Below are positions 32,779-40,902 of a stretch of DNA of 64,000 bases, piece by piece; position 1 is the first letter of the stretch; every line of letters starts with the position of its first letter. Origin of the DNA: Gordonia polyisoprenivorans (GTDB lineage Bacteria; Actinomycetota; Actinomycetes; Mycobacteriales; Mycobacteriaceae); NCBI RefSeq assembly GCF_017654315.1, contig NZ_CP072203.1, positions 5,084,001 to 5,148,000 on the forward strand, written 5' to 3'. The notes beneath the pieces are model-generated. The model worked only from the letters and a program-made list of their open reading frames with translations. It made no database searches and had not been told where the DNA came from. The translations under genes were made by a program, and so were the position numbers.

Positions 32779-33237
32779 ATGTCCGTTGTCATCCTCTACG
32801 GCACCGAGACCGGCAACAGTGAGCTGGTCGCCGACGCCATTGCCGACGCCCTGAGCGTCGGTCACGACCCGTCGATCTACGACATGAGCGAGTTCGCGGT
32901 GGAGGATCTCGACGCCGGGGACTTCCTCGTGGTGATCTGCTCCACGTACGGCGAAGGCGAATTGCCGACCGGTGCCGAGCCGTTCGCCGACGAACTCGAT
33001 GCCCTGACCCCCGACCTGACCGGTCTGCGGTTCGCGGTGTTCGGACTCGGCGACACGGTCTACGGCGAGACCTTCAACCGCGGCGGCGAACTGATGGCCG
33101 AGAAGCTCACCGCGCGGGGCGCTACGCAGGTCGGCGAGCACGCCCGCCACGACAACTCCTCGGCGGTCAAGCCGAGCGTGATGGCCGCGACGTGGGCGCA
33201 GAACCTGATCCCTGTGATCGATCCGGTAACCGCCTGA
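32779..33237 (+). CDS. flavodoxin-domain protein
   Basis: 152 residues from the ATG at 32779, chosen for AAGGGAG just upstream; an ATG 7 codons earlier overlaps the iron-box-like site. FMN-phosphate loop ILYGTETGNSELVADAI (about 4-20), then VVICSTYGEGELPTGAEPFADEL (60s loop) and FAVFGLGDTVYGETFNRGGE (90s loop) identify a MioC/flavodoxin-like electron carrier. Flavodoxins can replace ferredoxins when iron is scarce, which fits the iron-box-like sequence in front. The last 71 bases overlap the 3' end of the convergent transporter gene. Confidence 0.88.
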   Translation: MSVVILYGTETGNSELVADAIADALSVGHDPSIYDMSEFAVEDLDAGDFLVVICSTYGEGELPTGAEPFADELDALTPDLTGLRFAVFGLGDTVYGETFNRGGELMAEKLTARGATQVGEHARHDNSSAVKPSVMAATWAQNLIPVIDPVTA

Positions 33238-34189
33238 TCTGATCACCGCCAGTCGACGCTCCGGGCTCGGGCTGGGCCCGGGGCGTCGGCGCATCCCCGG
33301 TCGGTTCGACCCGCGCGTCCTCGGCGGCAGTGTCCCCGGATACCGCGGGCGCCGGTTGGCCGGGCAGGGTGCCGCACCGGACCGCCGATTCCTTGGCCAG
33401 CTCGACGACCGACCGGATCATCACCGCCAGCACCACCCCGAGGAACAAGGCCGTCGTCGTCGACACCTTGAGGTTCTCGCCGAGCAGCACGACGCCGAGC
33501 GCCATCGCGACCGCGGGTTCCATCACGTTCATCGCCGGGAACGACGTCTGCAGGTCGCCGGCACCGAAGCCCTTCTGCTGGGCGATGATCGCCCCGGTCG
33601 CGACCACGACGAACAGGTACAGCTCGGGGTGCAGGAACAAGTGCATCGGATGATGCAGCAGCTGGTAGACGATGGTCTTGATCAGCAGAGCCGACACCCC
33701 GAACAGGGTGCCCGCGGCCAGCCCGTAGAACAGTGCCCGATAGTGCGGGGTCGAACGCTCGGCGCACGCCACGCACAGCACGATCACCGCGGCGACCGCG
33801 GCGACCGTCGCCCACGCGACCAGGTCGTGCGGTCGGCGCATCGACGGCTCGGGGCGCGAGATGAGCAGGAACGTCGCCACGCAGATGACCAGCACCGCGC
33901 CCCACGCCCACTCGCGCTTGGCGGGATGGCGCCGATCGGCCCACGCCTCGAGCGGCAGGGCGAACAACACCGCGAGCACGACGAGTGGTTGCACCAGCAG
34001 GATCGATCCGAGACCGAGCGCAGCCGCCTGGAGCGCGAACCCGGCGATCGCGATGGACGCCCCCGCCCACCATCCGCGGGTGATCGCACCCGACGCCCGG
34101 GACGCACGCTGACGCAGCACGGTTCCGGCGGCGATCAACAGTGCCGCGAGAACCGCGAGTATCGCCGGAACCCAGGAATGCACGTCCAC
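33167..34189 (-). CDS. DMT-superfamily (EamA-like) membrane transporter
   Basis: 340 residues. Nine or so hydrophobic segments run from WVPAILAVLAALLIAAGTVL to TALFLGVVLAVMIRSVVEL (about residue 265). A hydrophilic tail of about 70 residues with low complexity follows. Internal motifs QPLVVLAVLFALPLEAWAD and FPAMNVMEPAVAMALGVVLLGE are typical of the mycobacterial DMT/EamA-like group of unknown substrate. The coding region runs 71 bp into the convergent flavodoxin gene, so the tail end may be an over-extended, non-conserved C-terminus. The 56-bp gap before 34246 is divergent. Confidence 0.8.
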   Translation of the reverse strand: MDVHSWVPAILAVLAALLIAAGTVLRQRASRASGAITRGWWAGASIAIAGFALQAAALGLGSILLVQPLVVLAVLFALPLEAWADRRHPAKREWAWGAVLVICVATFLLISRPEPSMRRPHDLVAWATVAAVAAVIVLCVACAERSTPHYRALFYGLAAGTLFGVSALLIKTIVYQLLHHPMHLFLHPELYLFVVVATGAIIAQQKGFGAGDLQTSFPAMNVMEPAVAMALGVVLLGENLKVSTTTALFLGVVLAVMIRSVVELAKESAVRCGTLPGQPAPAVSGDTAAEDARVEPTGDAPTPRAQPEPGASTGGDQIRRLPDRSQGSGSAPTSRPSRSA

Positions 34190-34245
34190 AAGGCTAACGG
34201 TGTGCCTACCCGCGAGGCGAGGTTTGCACGTCGTAGGTTGGATGC

Positions 34246-34614
34246 ATGCGGTTGCGATCAGAACTGGAGATCCTCGCGACCCTCGATGCCACCACGATCG
34301 AGGCCGTGTGCACCGACCCCTCGCTCGTCGACCGCCTGATCGTGGCGTGTCTGGACGAGGCCGCCGACTCCGACACCGCCGCCGAACTGGCCGAGACCTG
34401 CGCCGAGACCGGCATCGATGACGACGACACCGACGACGACATCACCGTCCGTGATCGCGGCGAGTGGGACCACGCCGCCGAAGTGGCCTGCTTCCATCGG
34501 CAGGAGGCCGCGGCGTGGCGGGCCACCGCCCGGGTGTTGGCACGCTCACAGCGCTCCCGCGACACGCCGTCGTCGCGCCCGGCGACGATCCGCAACGGCC
34601 GGGGCGTGGCGTGA
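34246..34614 (+). CDS. hypothetical acidic protein coupled to a histidine phosphatase
   Basis: 122 residues. I do not recognise the family. The first two thirds are very acidic (e.g. DSDTAAELAETCAETGIDDDDTDDDITV, broken by single hydrophobics), and the last third is basic (WRATARVLARSQRSRD). Its stop overlaps the GTG of the following phosphatase gene (GTGA), so the two are translationally coupled, which supports it being a real gene. It contains three Cys and no transmembrane segment. The strong charge split suggests a partly disordered or nucleic-acid-adjacent protein, but that is only inference. Confidence 0.55.
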   Translation: MRLRSELEILATLDATTIEAVCTDPSLVDRLIVACLDEAADSDTAAELAETCAETGIDDDDTDDDITVRDRGEWDHAAEVACFHRQEAAAWRATARVLARSQRSRDTPSSRPATIRNGRGVA

Positions 34615-35114
34615 GCGAGGTCGCCGGGCCGGGGCGGACGCTGGTCCTCCTGCGCCACGGCAAATCCGGTTACCCGCCAGGCGTCGGCGACCACGAGCGC
34701 CCGCTCGCCGATCGCGGTCGGCGCGAGGCAGCCCTGGCCGGTCGATGGATGACCGAGGAGGGACTGGCGGTCGACGCCGTGCTGTGCTCGACGGCCACCC
34801 GCACCCGGCAGACCCTCGACCGAACCGGGATAAGCGCCCCGACCGTCTACCTCGACGACCTCTACGGCGGCAGCCCGTTCGACGTGCTCGAGGCGCTGCG
34901 TATCCATGCGCCCGCCGACGCCACGACCGTGCTCGTCGTCGGCCACGACCCGGGTATGCCGACCACCGCGCTCACCCTCGACCCCGAGGGCACCATCGCC
35001 CGCTTCCCCACCTCCGCCTACGCGGTCATGCGCATCGGGGTGCCCTGGGAGACGATCGGCGTCGACCACGATCCCGATGCCCACCTTCTCGGCGTGCGCG
35101 TTCCGCGCGACTGA
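34611..35114 (+). CDS. histidine phosphatase (SixA-type)
   Basis: 167 residues from a GTG at 34611 overlapping the previous stop. The catalytic RHG lies in LVLLRHGKSGYPPG (about 10-23), and the second His in VLVVGHDPGMPTTA (about 103-116). The intervening DHERPLADRGRREA and CSTATRTRQT match the SixA phosphohistidine phosphatase subgroup. Such enzymes dephosphorylate His-phosphorylated proteins or small phosphoesters. The partner is not known. It is coupled to the acidic protein upstream. The downstream region holds an ArsR gene with its own promoter elements. Confidence 0.85.
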   Translation: MSEVAGPGRTLVLLRHGKSGYPPGVGDHERPLADRGRREAALAGRWMTEEGLAVDAVLCSTATRTRQTLDRTGISAPTVYLDDLYGGSPFDVLEALRIHAPADATTVLVVGHDPGMPTTALTLDPEGTIARFPTSAYAVMRIGVPWETIGVDHDPDAHLLGVRVPRD

Positions 35115-35222
35115 TCTCGCACCGACCGCACCTGTCGACCACTTTCGTGGTCTGCGATCTCCGACTTGTCCGGCGGGCTTCTGCGCCGTACTATCGCGAT
35201 TAAGAAATCACGTAATCCATCA

Positions 35223-35249
35223 ATTCATCGTTGACGCCAAGTGATGAAT
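35223..35249. promoter_or_regulatory. inverted repeat in front of the ArsR gene
   Basis: ATTCATC (35223-35229) and GATGAAT (35243-35249) are perfect complements spaced by 13 bp. The repeat ends just before the ribosome site GAGGAG (35254-35259). It is probably the autoregulatory operator of the ArsR protein; the surrounding AT-rich stretch (35195-35230) is likely the promoter. Confidence 0.55.
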
Positions 35250-35264
35250 GACCGAGGAGCCCCC

Positions 35265-35639
35265 GTGTCGACCAACGGATTCTCCGACACCGATCAGCCG
35301 CTGTATGAGATCAAGGCCAACCTGTTCAAGGCGCTCGCCCATCCGGCGCGTATCCGGGTCCTCGAGGTCCTCTCGGCCAACGACTCGCCGACCCCGGTGA
35401 GCGAACTCCTCACCATCATCGACATCGGCCCGACCACCATGTCGCAACATCTCGCAGTGCTCAAACGGCATCACGTCGTCCGCTCGACGCGCACCGGCAA
35501 CGCCGTGTTCTACACGCTCGCCCATCCGAAGGTGTCGGAGTTGCTGCTCATCGCCCGGACCTTCCTGGCCGACACGCTCGACGAGCAGCGCGAGCAGTAC
35601 GACGCGATCTCCGCGTTACCGCCAGTCGTCCGGGCCTGA
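35265..35639 (+). CDS. ArsR-family transcriptional regulator
   Basis: 124 residues from a GTG at 35265 with GAGGAG 5 bases upstream; a GTG 8 codons earlier is in frame. The winged HTH starts FKALAHPARIRVLEVLSAND and continues VSELLTIIDIGPTTMSQHLAVLKRHHVVRSTRTGNAVFYTLA. There is no Cys, so the usual alpha3 or alpha5 metal-thiolate sites are absent and the inducer may not be a soft metal. It stands alone; a perfect inverted repeat upstream suggests autoregulation. Related proteins regulate sulfur or redox genes, which remains speculative here. Confidence 0.82.
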   Translation: MSTNGFSDTDQPLYEIKANLFKALAHPARIRVLEVLSANDSPTPVSELLTIIDIGPTTMSQHLAVLKRHHVVRSTRTGNAVFYTLAHPKVSELLLIARTFLADTLDEQREQYDAISALPPVVRA

Positions 35640-35850
35640 CCGCACGCGGCGCACGTCGACCAATCCCCCGACGTTCCCGGCGACCGTGGTGAACTCACCC
35701 GGCTGGGCCCACCGTCGCCGAGTAAGCCATTGCGGCCGAACAGATTTGGCCACCACGGTGCATACGCCGCCGCTCCGTGCAGGCGGACGGGCGCAGCAGG
35801 TCGCGGACGGCGGGCGTCGATGTGAGTACCATCCGTGATGTTCACTGTTC

Positions 35851-35910
35851 GTCCACTGAGCATTGTCCACAGAGATATGTCCATCGAGTTGTGCACCAAC
35901 TCACGTCCAC
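35851..35910 (+). promoter_or_regulatory. GTCCAC direct repeats and inverted repeat upstream of a TetR gene
   Basis: Three direct repeats GTCCACTGAG, GTCCACAGAG and GTCCATCGAG start at 35851, 35865 and 35879, exactly 14 bp apart; a fourth GTCCAC is at 35905. Within it lies an inverted repeat GAGTTG-TGCAC-CAACTC (35886-35902). The stretch is 59 bp upstream of the TetR ATG. The rest of the 329-bp gap contains only a distant inverted repeat, ACCGTGGTG (35683-35691) with CACCACGGT (35751-35759). Confidence 0.45.
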
Positions 35911-35968
35911 AGCAGAACAAATGTCTCGGCCGACGTGTCGTCGGCCGGACCACACAGAGGAGAACCCG

Positions 35969-36583
35969 ATGCGGTTGAGTGTCGCCGAGCGACGCCGACT
36001 CGCCATCGAGGCCACCTTGCGGGTCATCGCGACCGAAGGTGTCGAGAGCGCCACCACACGACGGATCGCCCTGGAGGCGGGCGTTCCGCAGTCGGGGCTG
36101 TTCTACGCTTTCGACAGTCGCGACGAGTTGCTCGCGGCGGTGGCCGAGCATGGCATCAACGAGGAATTGGATGCGCTCAACGAGCGGATCCGCGCGCTCG
36201 AGGAACGCTCGAGTGACGCACCACTACATCCGCGCGAGGTGATCCGCGCCGGATTCGAGAGCTTCGCCGGAGACGTCGCCGGCAACGCCACCCGCGAGCA
36301 TGCGCTGATCTCGCTCGGACTGTTCGCACGCCGCACGACCGGCTTGGAACCGCTGGCCGAGTATCTGTACGCGCGCTACACCGAGTTGGTCATCCGGATG
36401 CTGCGCGAGGGCGCGCGGCTCGGCGGATTCCGTTGGGCGGTACCCGAAGAGCAGATCGCCCCCGCGGTGGTGGCGGCCGCCGACGGGCTCACCCTCGGCT
36501 TTGTGATGACCGGTGATCAGGTATCGCTCGAGCACACCACCGATGCCTTCGTCCGGATGCTCGGCACGTACGTCACCGTCTGA
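35969..36583 (+). CDS. TetR-family transcriptional regulator
   Basis: 204 residues from the ATG at 35969 (ribosome site AGAGGAG). HTH: RRRLAIEATLRVIATEGVESATTRRIALEAGVPQSGLFYAFDSRDELLAAV in pieces at about 7-57. The C-terminal region is helical with TetR_C_6/AcrR-like features. Its target is not adjacent: the lipase gene downstream is convergent, with the two stop codons abutting. Autoregulation through the upstream repeats is inferred. Confidence 0.82.
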   Translation: MRLSVAERRRLAIEATLRVIATEGVESATTRRIALEAGVPQSGLFYAFDSRDELLAAVAEHGINEELDALNERIRALEERSSDAPLHPREVIRAGFESFAGDVAGNATREHALISLGLFARRTTGLEPLAEYLYARYTELVIRMLREGARLGGFRWAVPEEQIAPAVVAAADGLTLGFVMTGDQVSLEHTTDAFVRMLGTYVTV

Positions 36584-37621
36584 TCAGCCACCGGTGACCG
36601 GCGACACCAGTACGCACGGCACCGGGCGCGGATGAGCCGGGTCGAGGGCGTTGAGCACCAGCGCAGCAGATCGCCGGTTCGCCACGATGGACAGGTGGTC
36701 GGCGTGATCGATCGGACAGCCTTCCTGCACAACGATATTGGTGACGTCGGTGCCGGGCGGCCCCGGAAGGATGCCCGCCGAGTATGGGGTGACGATCTCG
36801 TCGTCGCGGGTCACGATGTTGGTGTACCGCACCCCCGGAAGGTAGGGCGTGGGCAGGCGGACCGCCTGATTGAAGTTCAGATCCGCCGGCGCGGGTGTGC
36901 ATTCGGGACACGCCGGATGAGCTGGCGGCGCAATTCCCAGGCGCGCACGGAATTCGGCGATCGTCTCGCCGCGGACGTCATCGTCATCGGGGCCCTGCCG
37001 CCAGTACGGCGCGAGCGACACGTAGTGGGCCACATGGCCGCGCCCACCAAGGTATTTCAGCCAGTAGGTGGGGATCTCGGTGCCCAACGAGTGTCCGACG
37101 ATGTCGACCTGATCACTGCCGGTCGCGGCGCGCACGTGGTCGATGAATTCCTTGATCTGCCAGGCACTGTCGGGTTTGGGGCCGAGCCCGCCGAGTGCCG
37201 AGACCGGCCACACCGTGCCGAGGGCACCGTAGGTGGGTGCGAATACGCAGTAGCCGGCGTTGACCAACACCGGTGCCAGCGTGGCCCAATTCGTCTGCCG
37301 CCCACCGCCACTGCCGTGAACCAGGATCACCGGCCGCGGGTGGGCCGCCGACGGGCGACACGAGTAGTCGTTGGTGCCGGGCAGCGACCCGCCAGGATGG
37401 GCGAGTTCGGCGGAGATACCGGCCAGGAAGTCGTAGGTCACGGGTAACGGGGTGTGCGGCCGGGCCTGGGCCGTCCCGATCCCGAGAGCCCCGATCCCGA
37501 ACACGGAGGCCATGACCATCGCCGCAACGGCGACGGACGTGACGCGACGTCGTCGGCCCCGACTCCCTGGCGAACGGCAGTACCCGGAGCGGCGCACCCG
37601 GTGATCGAGAAGAAACGACAC
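36584..37621 (-). CDS. secreted lipase/esterase (alpha/beta hydrolase)
   Basis: 345 residues from a GTG at 37621 with AAGG upstream. The basic N-terminus (RSPGSRGRRRR) and hydrophobic stretch VAVAAMVMASVFGIGALGIG end in TAQA, a likely signal peptide. The mature part has PVILVHGSGGGRQTNWATL (oxyanion loop), nucleophile Ser in DIVGHSLGTEIPTYW (about 175), and several Cys pairs. It resembles triacylglycerol lipase/CHAP-like secreted esterases of actinobacteria. A downstream Asp (NIVTRDDEIVTPY) and His (CPIDHADHLSI) complete the triad. It converges with the TetR gene, stop to stop without overlap. Confidence 0.85.
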   Translation of the reverse strand: MSFLLDHRVRRSGYCRSPGSRGRRRRVTSVAVAAMVMASVFGIGALGIGTAQARPHTPLPVTYDFLAGISAELAHPGGSLPGTNDYSCRPSAAHPRPVILVHGSGGGRQTNWATLAPVLVNAGYCVFAPTYGALGTVWPVSALGGLGPKPDSAWQIKEFIDHVRAATGSDQVDIVGHSLGTEIPTYWLKYLGGRGHVAHYVSLAPYWRQGPDDDDVRGETIAEFRARLGIAPPAHPACPECTPAPADLNFNQAVRLPTPYLPGVRYTNIVTRDDEIVTPYSAGILPGPPGTDVTNIVVQEGCPIDHADHLSIVANRRSAALVLNALDPAHPRPVPCVLVSPVTGG

Positions 37622-37694
37622 ACCTTACGGTAACCCCGGGCGGCGAAGGTCGAGAAGACCTTGCTCCCCCGTAGATGAGCCGCGGCTGATGCCG

Positions 37695-38441
37695 TCAGCC
37701 GTGACGGCGGCGGGCCACCGCGTCCCGGGCCTCGGGTGCGCCGTGCGCGGCGAGCCAGTCGAGCAGATCCGGATACGTCGCGGGATTGGCGGCGAGATAA
37801 ATGTGTAGATCGCTCGCTGTTGCGGCGATCTGCGCGAGAACGGCCGGGTCGGTGGCGGGATCGGCGGCCTGTGCGGCCGTGAATCCGTGCCCGGGTGTCG
37901 TCGGTCGCGCCACGATCTCGGTCGGCGGATCGACCGGTGGTGGGATGTCCACCCCGCGTGGTCCCGTCGGCGGGCTCGGGAACTGCTGCCCGGTCGGCGG
38001 GCTCGGGAACTGCTGCCCGGTCGGCGGATTCGGGAACTGCTGCCCGGTCGGCGGATTCGGGAACCGCTGCGCGGGGGGTGACGCCCCGGCGGTCGCGACG
38101 CGGGTGCGCCAGAGGTATCCGACGTGGGCGATCGTCGTCGACGTCCCGGCGAACGGATCCATCCCGGTGCCGAGGAGCACCGTGTACAGGGCGGCGACGG
38201 CAAAGAGGAGGATCGCGACCGGCCAGAACAGGAAGACGAAGACCAGTGCGACGAGGCCGATCGCGCCGCCACCGATCAGCGCGCGCATCCCCGCGCCCTG
38301 CGGATTGGGTCCGGTGGGGGCGGGCGGGCGCGCAGGTGAACCGAACGGCCGACCACCGAAACCGGGATTCGGGGCGCCGTGATTCGGGAAACCGGGATTC
38401 GGGAAACCGGGGTGGTCGCCTGGACCGGGAGGCATCGTCAT
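37695..38441 (-). CDS. Pro-rich membrane protein with variant leucine-rich-repeat C-terminus
   Basis: 248 residues from the ATG at 38441; a GTG four codons earlier overlaps the upstream gene. A Pro/Gly-rich cytoplasmic-type start (about 50 residues) precedes transmembrane segments (MRALIGGGAIGLVALVFVFL and FWPVAILLFAVAALYTVLL). A Pro-rich linker with four copies of the FPNPPTGQQ motif (about 126-160) follows. The C-terminus (AADPATDPAVLAQIAAT, LAANPATYPDLLDWLAAHG) is a variant LRR module found in many actinobacterial proteins. Function unknown; the module suggests protein binding. Confidence 0.65.
   Translation of the reverse strand: MTMPPGPGDHPGFPNPGFPNHGAPNPGFGGRPFGSPARPPAPTGPNPQGAGMRALIGGGAIGLVALVFVFLFWPVAILLFAVAALYTVLLGTGMDPFAGTSTTIAHVGYLWRTRVATAGASPPAQRFPNPPTGQQFPNPPTGQQFPSPPTGQQFPSPPTGPRGVDIPPPVDPPTEIVARPTTPGHGFTAAQAADPATDPAVLAQIAATASDLHIYLAANPATYPDLLDWLAAHGAPEARDAVARRRHG
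37966..38073. repeat. 27-bp tandem repeat, four copies, inside a coding region
   Basis: Units start at 37966, 37993, 38020 and 38047, each about GTCGGCGGGCTCGGGAACTG plus CTGCCCG. They encode four FPNPPTGQQ-like nonapeptides. Copies differ in the middle (GGGCTC or GGATTC). Copy number could vary without breaking the frame. Confidence 0.75.
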
Positions 38442-38445
38442 GTCG

Positions 38446-38838
38446 TCACCCACATTCCGCCGCGATGTTGCGGGTGTCGCTCCGGAAGCCCGACTCGCTG
38501 ATCAGCCCCGAGGAGGAGTCCACGTCCTCCCCGTCGGAGCGGACGCCGGAGTCGTCGTAGTCCTTCGCCGCGTCGGCGAGCGCGTTGAGCTCATCGGTCA
38601 CGTCGAATTCGGAATCGTCGTCGAAGGCGTTGAGCGCGGTCCGATACGCCGAGCAGAGTTCCGAGCGGCTCGTCGAGTATCCGCCGACCGCCGACAGTCC
38701 ACCGCCGCAGCCTCCGGCGAGCGCTCCGATCAGGCCGACGAGCACCAGTGCTCCCGCGATCGCCGGCAGCAGTGGGATGCGGCCGGCCACCTCGGCTGCC
38801 GGTGTGGGCCGGCGAGGCGGTGTCGGGGGTGCGGTCAT
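38446..38838 (-). CDS. hypothetical membrane-anchored or secreted protein
   Basis: 130 residues. A Pro-rich N-terminus (PPTPPRRPTPAAEVAGR) is followed by a hydrophobic segment IPLLPAIAGALVLVGLIGALAGGCGGG with Cys at its end, so it may be a transmembrane anchor or an atypical lipoprotein. The external part has ELCSAYRTALNAFDDDSEFDVTDELNALADAAKDYDDSG and a C-terminal AAECG, implying one disulfide (first Cys in ELCS and the last Cys). I do not recognise the family. It directly precedes the Pro-rich membrane protein gene and may act with it. Confidence 0.5.
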   Translation of the reverse strand: MTAPPTPPRRPTPAAEVAGRIPLLPAIAGALVLVGLIGALAGGCGGGLSAVGGYSTSRSELCSAYRTALNAFDDDSEFDVTDELNALADAAKDYDDSGVRSDGEDVDSSSGLISESGFRSDTRNIAAECG

Positions 38839-38964
38839 CGGGAAGCTCCTGCGAGGACAAGGACGTGGCGAGCGCTCAACGGTATCAACGACGACCCGTT
38901 CGTCGGTGTCGTCCGTTTGGACGCAATCGCGAGGACCCGACGCTCCGACCCCAAAGCCGTCCGC

Positions 38965-40095
38965 TCAGTCCGGCTCGTCCCCGTCTCGCACAGCGCCGTC
39001 CGAGTCCTCGAGGAGGTCGAGGCGCACCCCCAGCAGTCGGATCGGCCGTCCCTGTTCGAACTTGCCCAACAACTCCACGACGACCGGGGCGATCACCGCC
39101 GCATCGGTGCCGGGGGCGGACAACTTTCGCGACTTGGTCCGGGTGTAGAAGGTGGAGGTGCGTACGGTGACGGCCACCCGAAAGGCCACCCGCCCCTCCG
39201 CGACGACCTGGGTCAGTAATTCCCTCGTGAGTTCGGTTGCTGCCGCGGCGATCTCGTCGGGCTCGGTGAGATCGGTGGCGAAGGTCCGGGATTTGGAGTG
39301 GGATTTCGCGACGAACGGTTCGACGGTGATGGTCGAGTCGCCGCCGCCACGGCAGAGTACATACAACCAGTTGCCCTGGTGCGGGCCGAATCTCGCGATG
39401 AGGTCCTCGCGGGAGGTGGCGATGAGCTCGTCGACCGTGTGCACCCCCATCTCGGTCAGCTTGTCCGCGGTGCGCGGACCGACACTCCACAGGTCACGGC
39501 TAGGAGCAGAACCCATGAGCGGCAGCCAGTTCCGGTTGTCGAGCAGGAACACGCCGCCGGCCGACTCGTCACGCTTGGCGAATCCGGTGGCCATCTTGGC
39601 GCGTTGTTTGTTGTCGCTGATACCGATACGACAGGACAGCCCGCTGCGGTGCGCGACTTCTTCGCGCAGTCCGGCGGCGAGGTCGCGGATCTCGGCGTCG
39701 GTCCCGTCGTCGACCCCGGCGTAGGCCTCGTCCCATCCCCAGACCTCGATGGGGTGGCCCGACTCCCGCAGGATGTTCATGACCTGGGCCGACGCCGCAT
39801 CGTAGGCCGCCATGTCGAGGGGCAGATACACCGCGTCGGGCATCTTGCGGTAGGCGGCCCGCAGTGGCATCCCCGCTCGCACACCGACGGCACGCGCCTC
39901 GTACGACGCGCAGGTCACGACCTTGCGCGCCTCGGTCGGATCCCCGTTGCCACCGACGATCACCGGCACCCCGGTCAACTCGGGGCTGCGCAACCGTTCC
40001 ACCGCGACCTGGAATTGGTCGAGGTCGATGTGCAGGAGCCACCGGTGGCGCACGGGAGTCGGCGATCGGTGGGTCGACTCACTCACCTTCGCCAC
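38965..40095 (-). CDS. dinB: Y-family DNA polymerase IV (DinP/DinB type)
   Basis: 376 residues from a GTG at 40095. The palm-domain acidic residues lie in WLLHIDLDQFQVAVERL (about 19-35) and GWDEAYAGV (about 119-127, where most DinB proteins have S-x-DEA). KVVTCASYEARAVGVRAGMPL is the fingers motif. The little-finger region is at FVAKSHSKSRTFATDL and TVRTSTFYTRTKSRKL. The WGWDEAY variant and the GNGDPTE insert match the M. tuberculosis DinP (Rv3056) subgroup. It performs translesion synthesis; the mycobacterial homologue's activity is weakly characterised. No LexA box was spotted in front. Confidence 0.88.
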   Translation of the reverse strand: MAKVSESTHRSPTPVRHRWLLHIDLDQFQVAVERLRSPELTGVPVIVGGNGDPTEARKVVTCASYEARAVGVRAGMPLRAAYRKMPDAVYLPLDMAAYDAASAQVMNILRESGHPIEVWGWDEAYAGVDDGTDAEIRDLAAGLREEVAHRSGLSCRIGISDNKQRAKMATGFAKRDESAGGVFLLDNRNWLPLMGSAPSRDLWSVGPRTADKLTEMGVHTVDELIATSREDLIARFGPHQGNWLYVLCRGGGDSTITVEPFVAKSHSKSRTFATDLTEPDEIAAAATELTRELLTQVVAEGRVAFRVAVTVRTSTFYTRTKSRKLSAPGTDAAVIAPVVVELLGKFEQGRPIRLLGVRLDLLEDSDGAVRDGDEPD

Positions 40096-40143
40096 GATAC
40101 CGCCGACGCCGCGGCGCCCGAGCGTGATCGGGGGTGGGCGAGA

Positions 40144-40902
40144 TCAGACCGAGCCGAGCAACCTGAGCCCAACCTGTTCGCATGCCAGCGCCAACGAGTG
40201 CCGGTTGTAACGCAACAACGTCAGATCCGACGTGCCCGGGGCCAACCGGTCGCCGACGGCCGGCAACCGTTTCTCGTCGGGCACCGAGAAGAACGATGCC
40301 GCCTTGCTGACGGTGATCTCGAACCACGCCCGGCGTGGGCTCGTCAGCGCCGGCACCACTTGCGCAAGAACCGTATTCATCATCGTGCGATCGCGATGCA
40401 GCGGCGGCGGAACGAGATTGAGCGACCGCGAGGCCGTCGCCACGTCGGTGGGATCACTCAACGCATGGGCGGCGACCAGCAGAAAGGCCAGGCGCACCAG
40501 ATCCGACCGGGCGGCGTCGTCGCCCTTGGCAGCATCGGACAGCAAGAAGCCCTGGGCACGCACCGGGAGCGCACCGGCGACCCCACGCAAGGGGTGACCG
40601 ACGCCCCGACCATCAGTGCCCCGACCATCAGTGCCCCGGCCGTCGAGGTGACGGTTTCCGAGGGCGTCGCGCAGCATGCCCGCCAGGACGTCACTGGTTC
40701 GCAGATGCCTTGCGATCGAGGCGCGCACCTGGGTTCGCGCCGACTCGTCGAGCTCCCACGGCGTCGTCGATGACGCGTCGGTCCCGTTGTCGCACAACAG
40801 CATCCGCAATGCGGGTAGCACGATCACCTCTTCGACGTCGTAGGCCTCGAGGATCGCGTTGCCGCCGAGAAACGCTCGGCGAGTCCGTGTTTCGCACTCC
40901 AT
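40144..40902 (-). CDS. hypothetical protein (possible TetR-C-like)
   Basis: 252 residues from the ATG at 40902; a TTG four codons upstream is an alternative. I do not recognise the family. Helix-rich segments include ARTQVRASIARHLRTSDVLAGMLRDAL and SDLVRLAFLLVAAHALSDPTDVA, and there is a short tandem peptide DGRGTDGRGTDGRG coded by a 15-bp repeat at about 40604-40648. No transmembrane segment or catalytic motif is visible. It precedes dinP by 49 bp on the same strand; its upstream region is the AT-rich gap at 40903-41183. Confidence 0.45.
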   Translation of the reverse strand: MECETRTRRAFLGGNAILEAYDVEEVIVLPALRMLLCDNGTDASSTTPWELDESARTQVRASIARHLRTSDVLAGMLRDALGNRHLDGRGTDGRGTDGRGVGHPLRGVAGALPVRAQGFLLSDAAKGDDAARSDLVRLAFLLVAAHALSDPTDVATASRSLNLVPPPLHRDRTMMNTVLAQVVPALTSPRRAWFEITVSKAASFFSVPDEKRLPAVGDRLAPGTSDLTLLRYNRHSLALACEQVGLRLLGSV

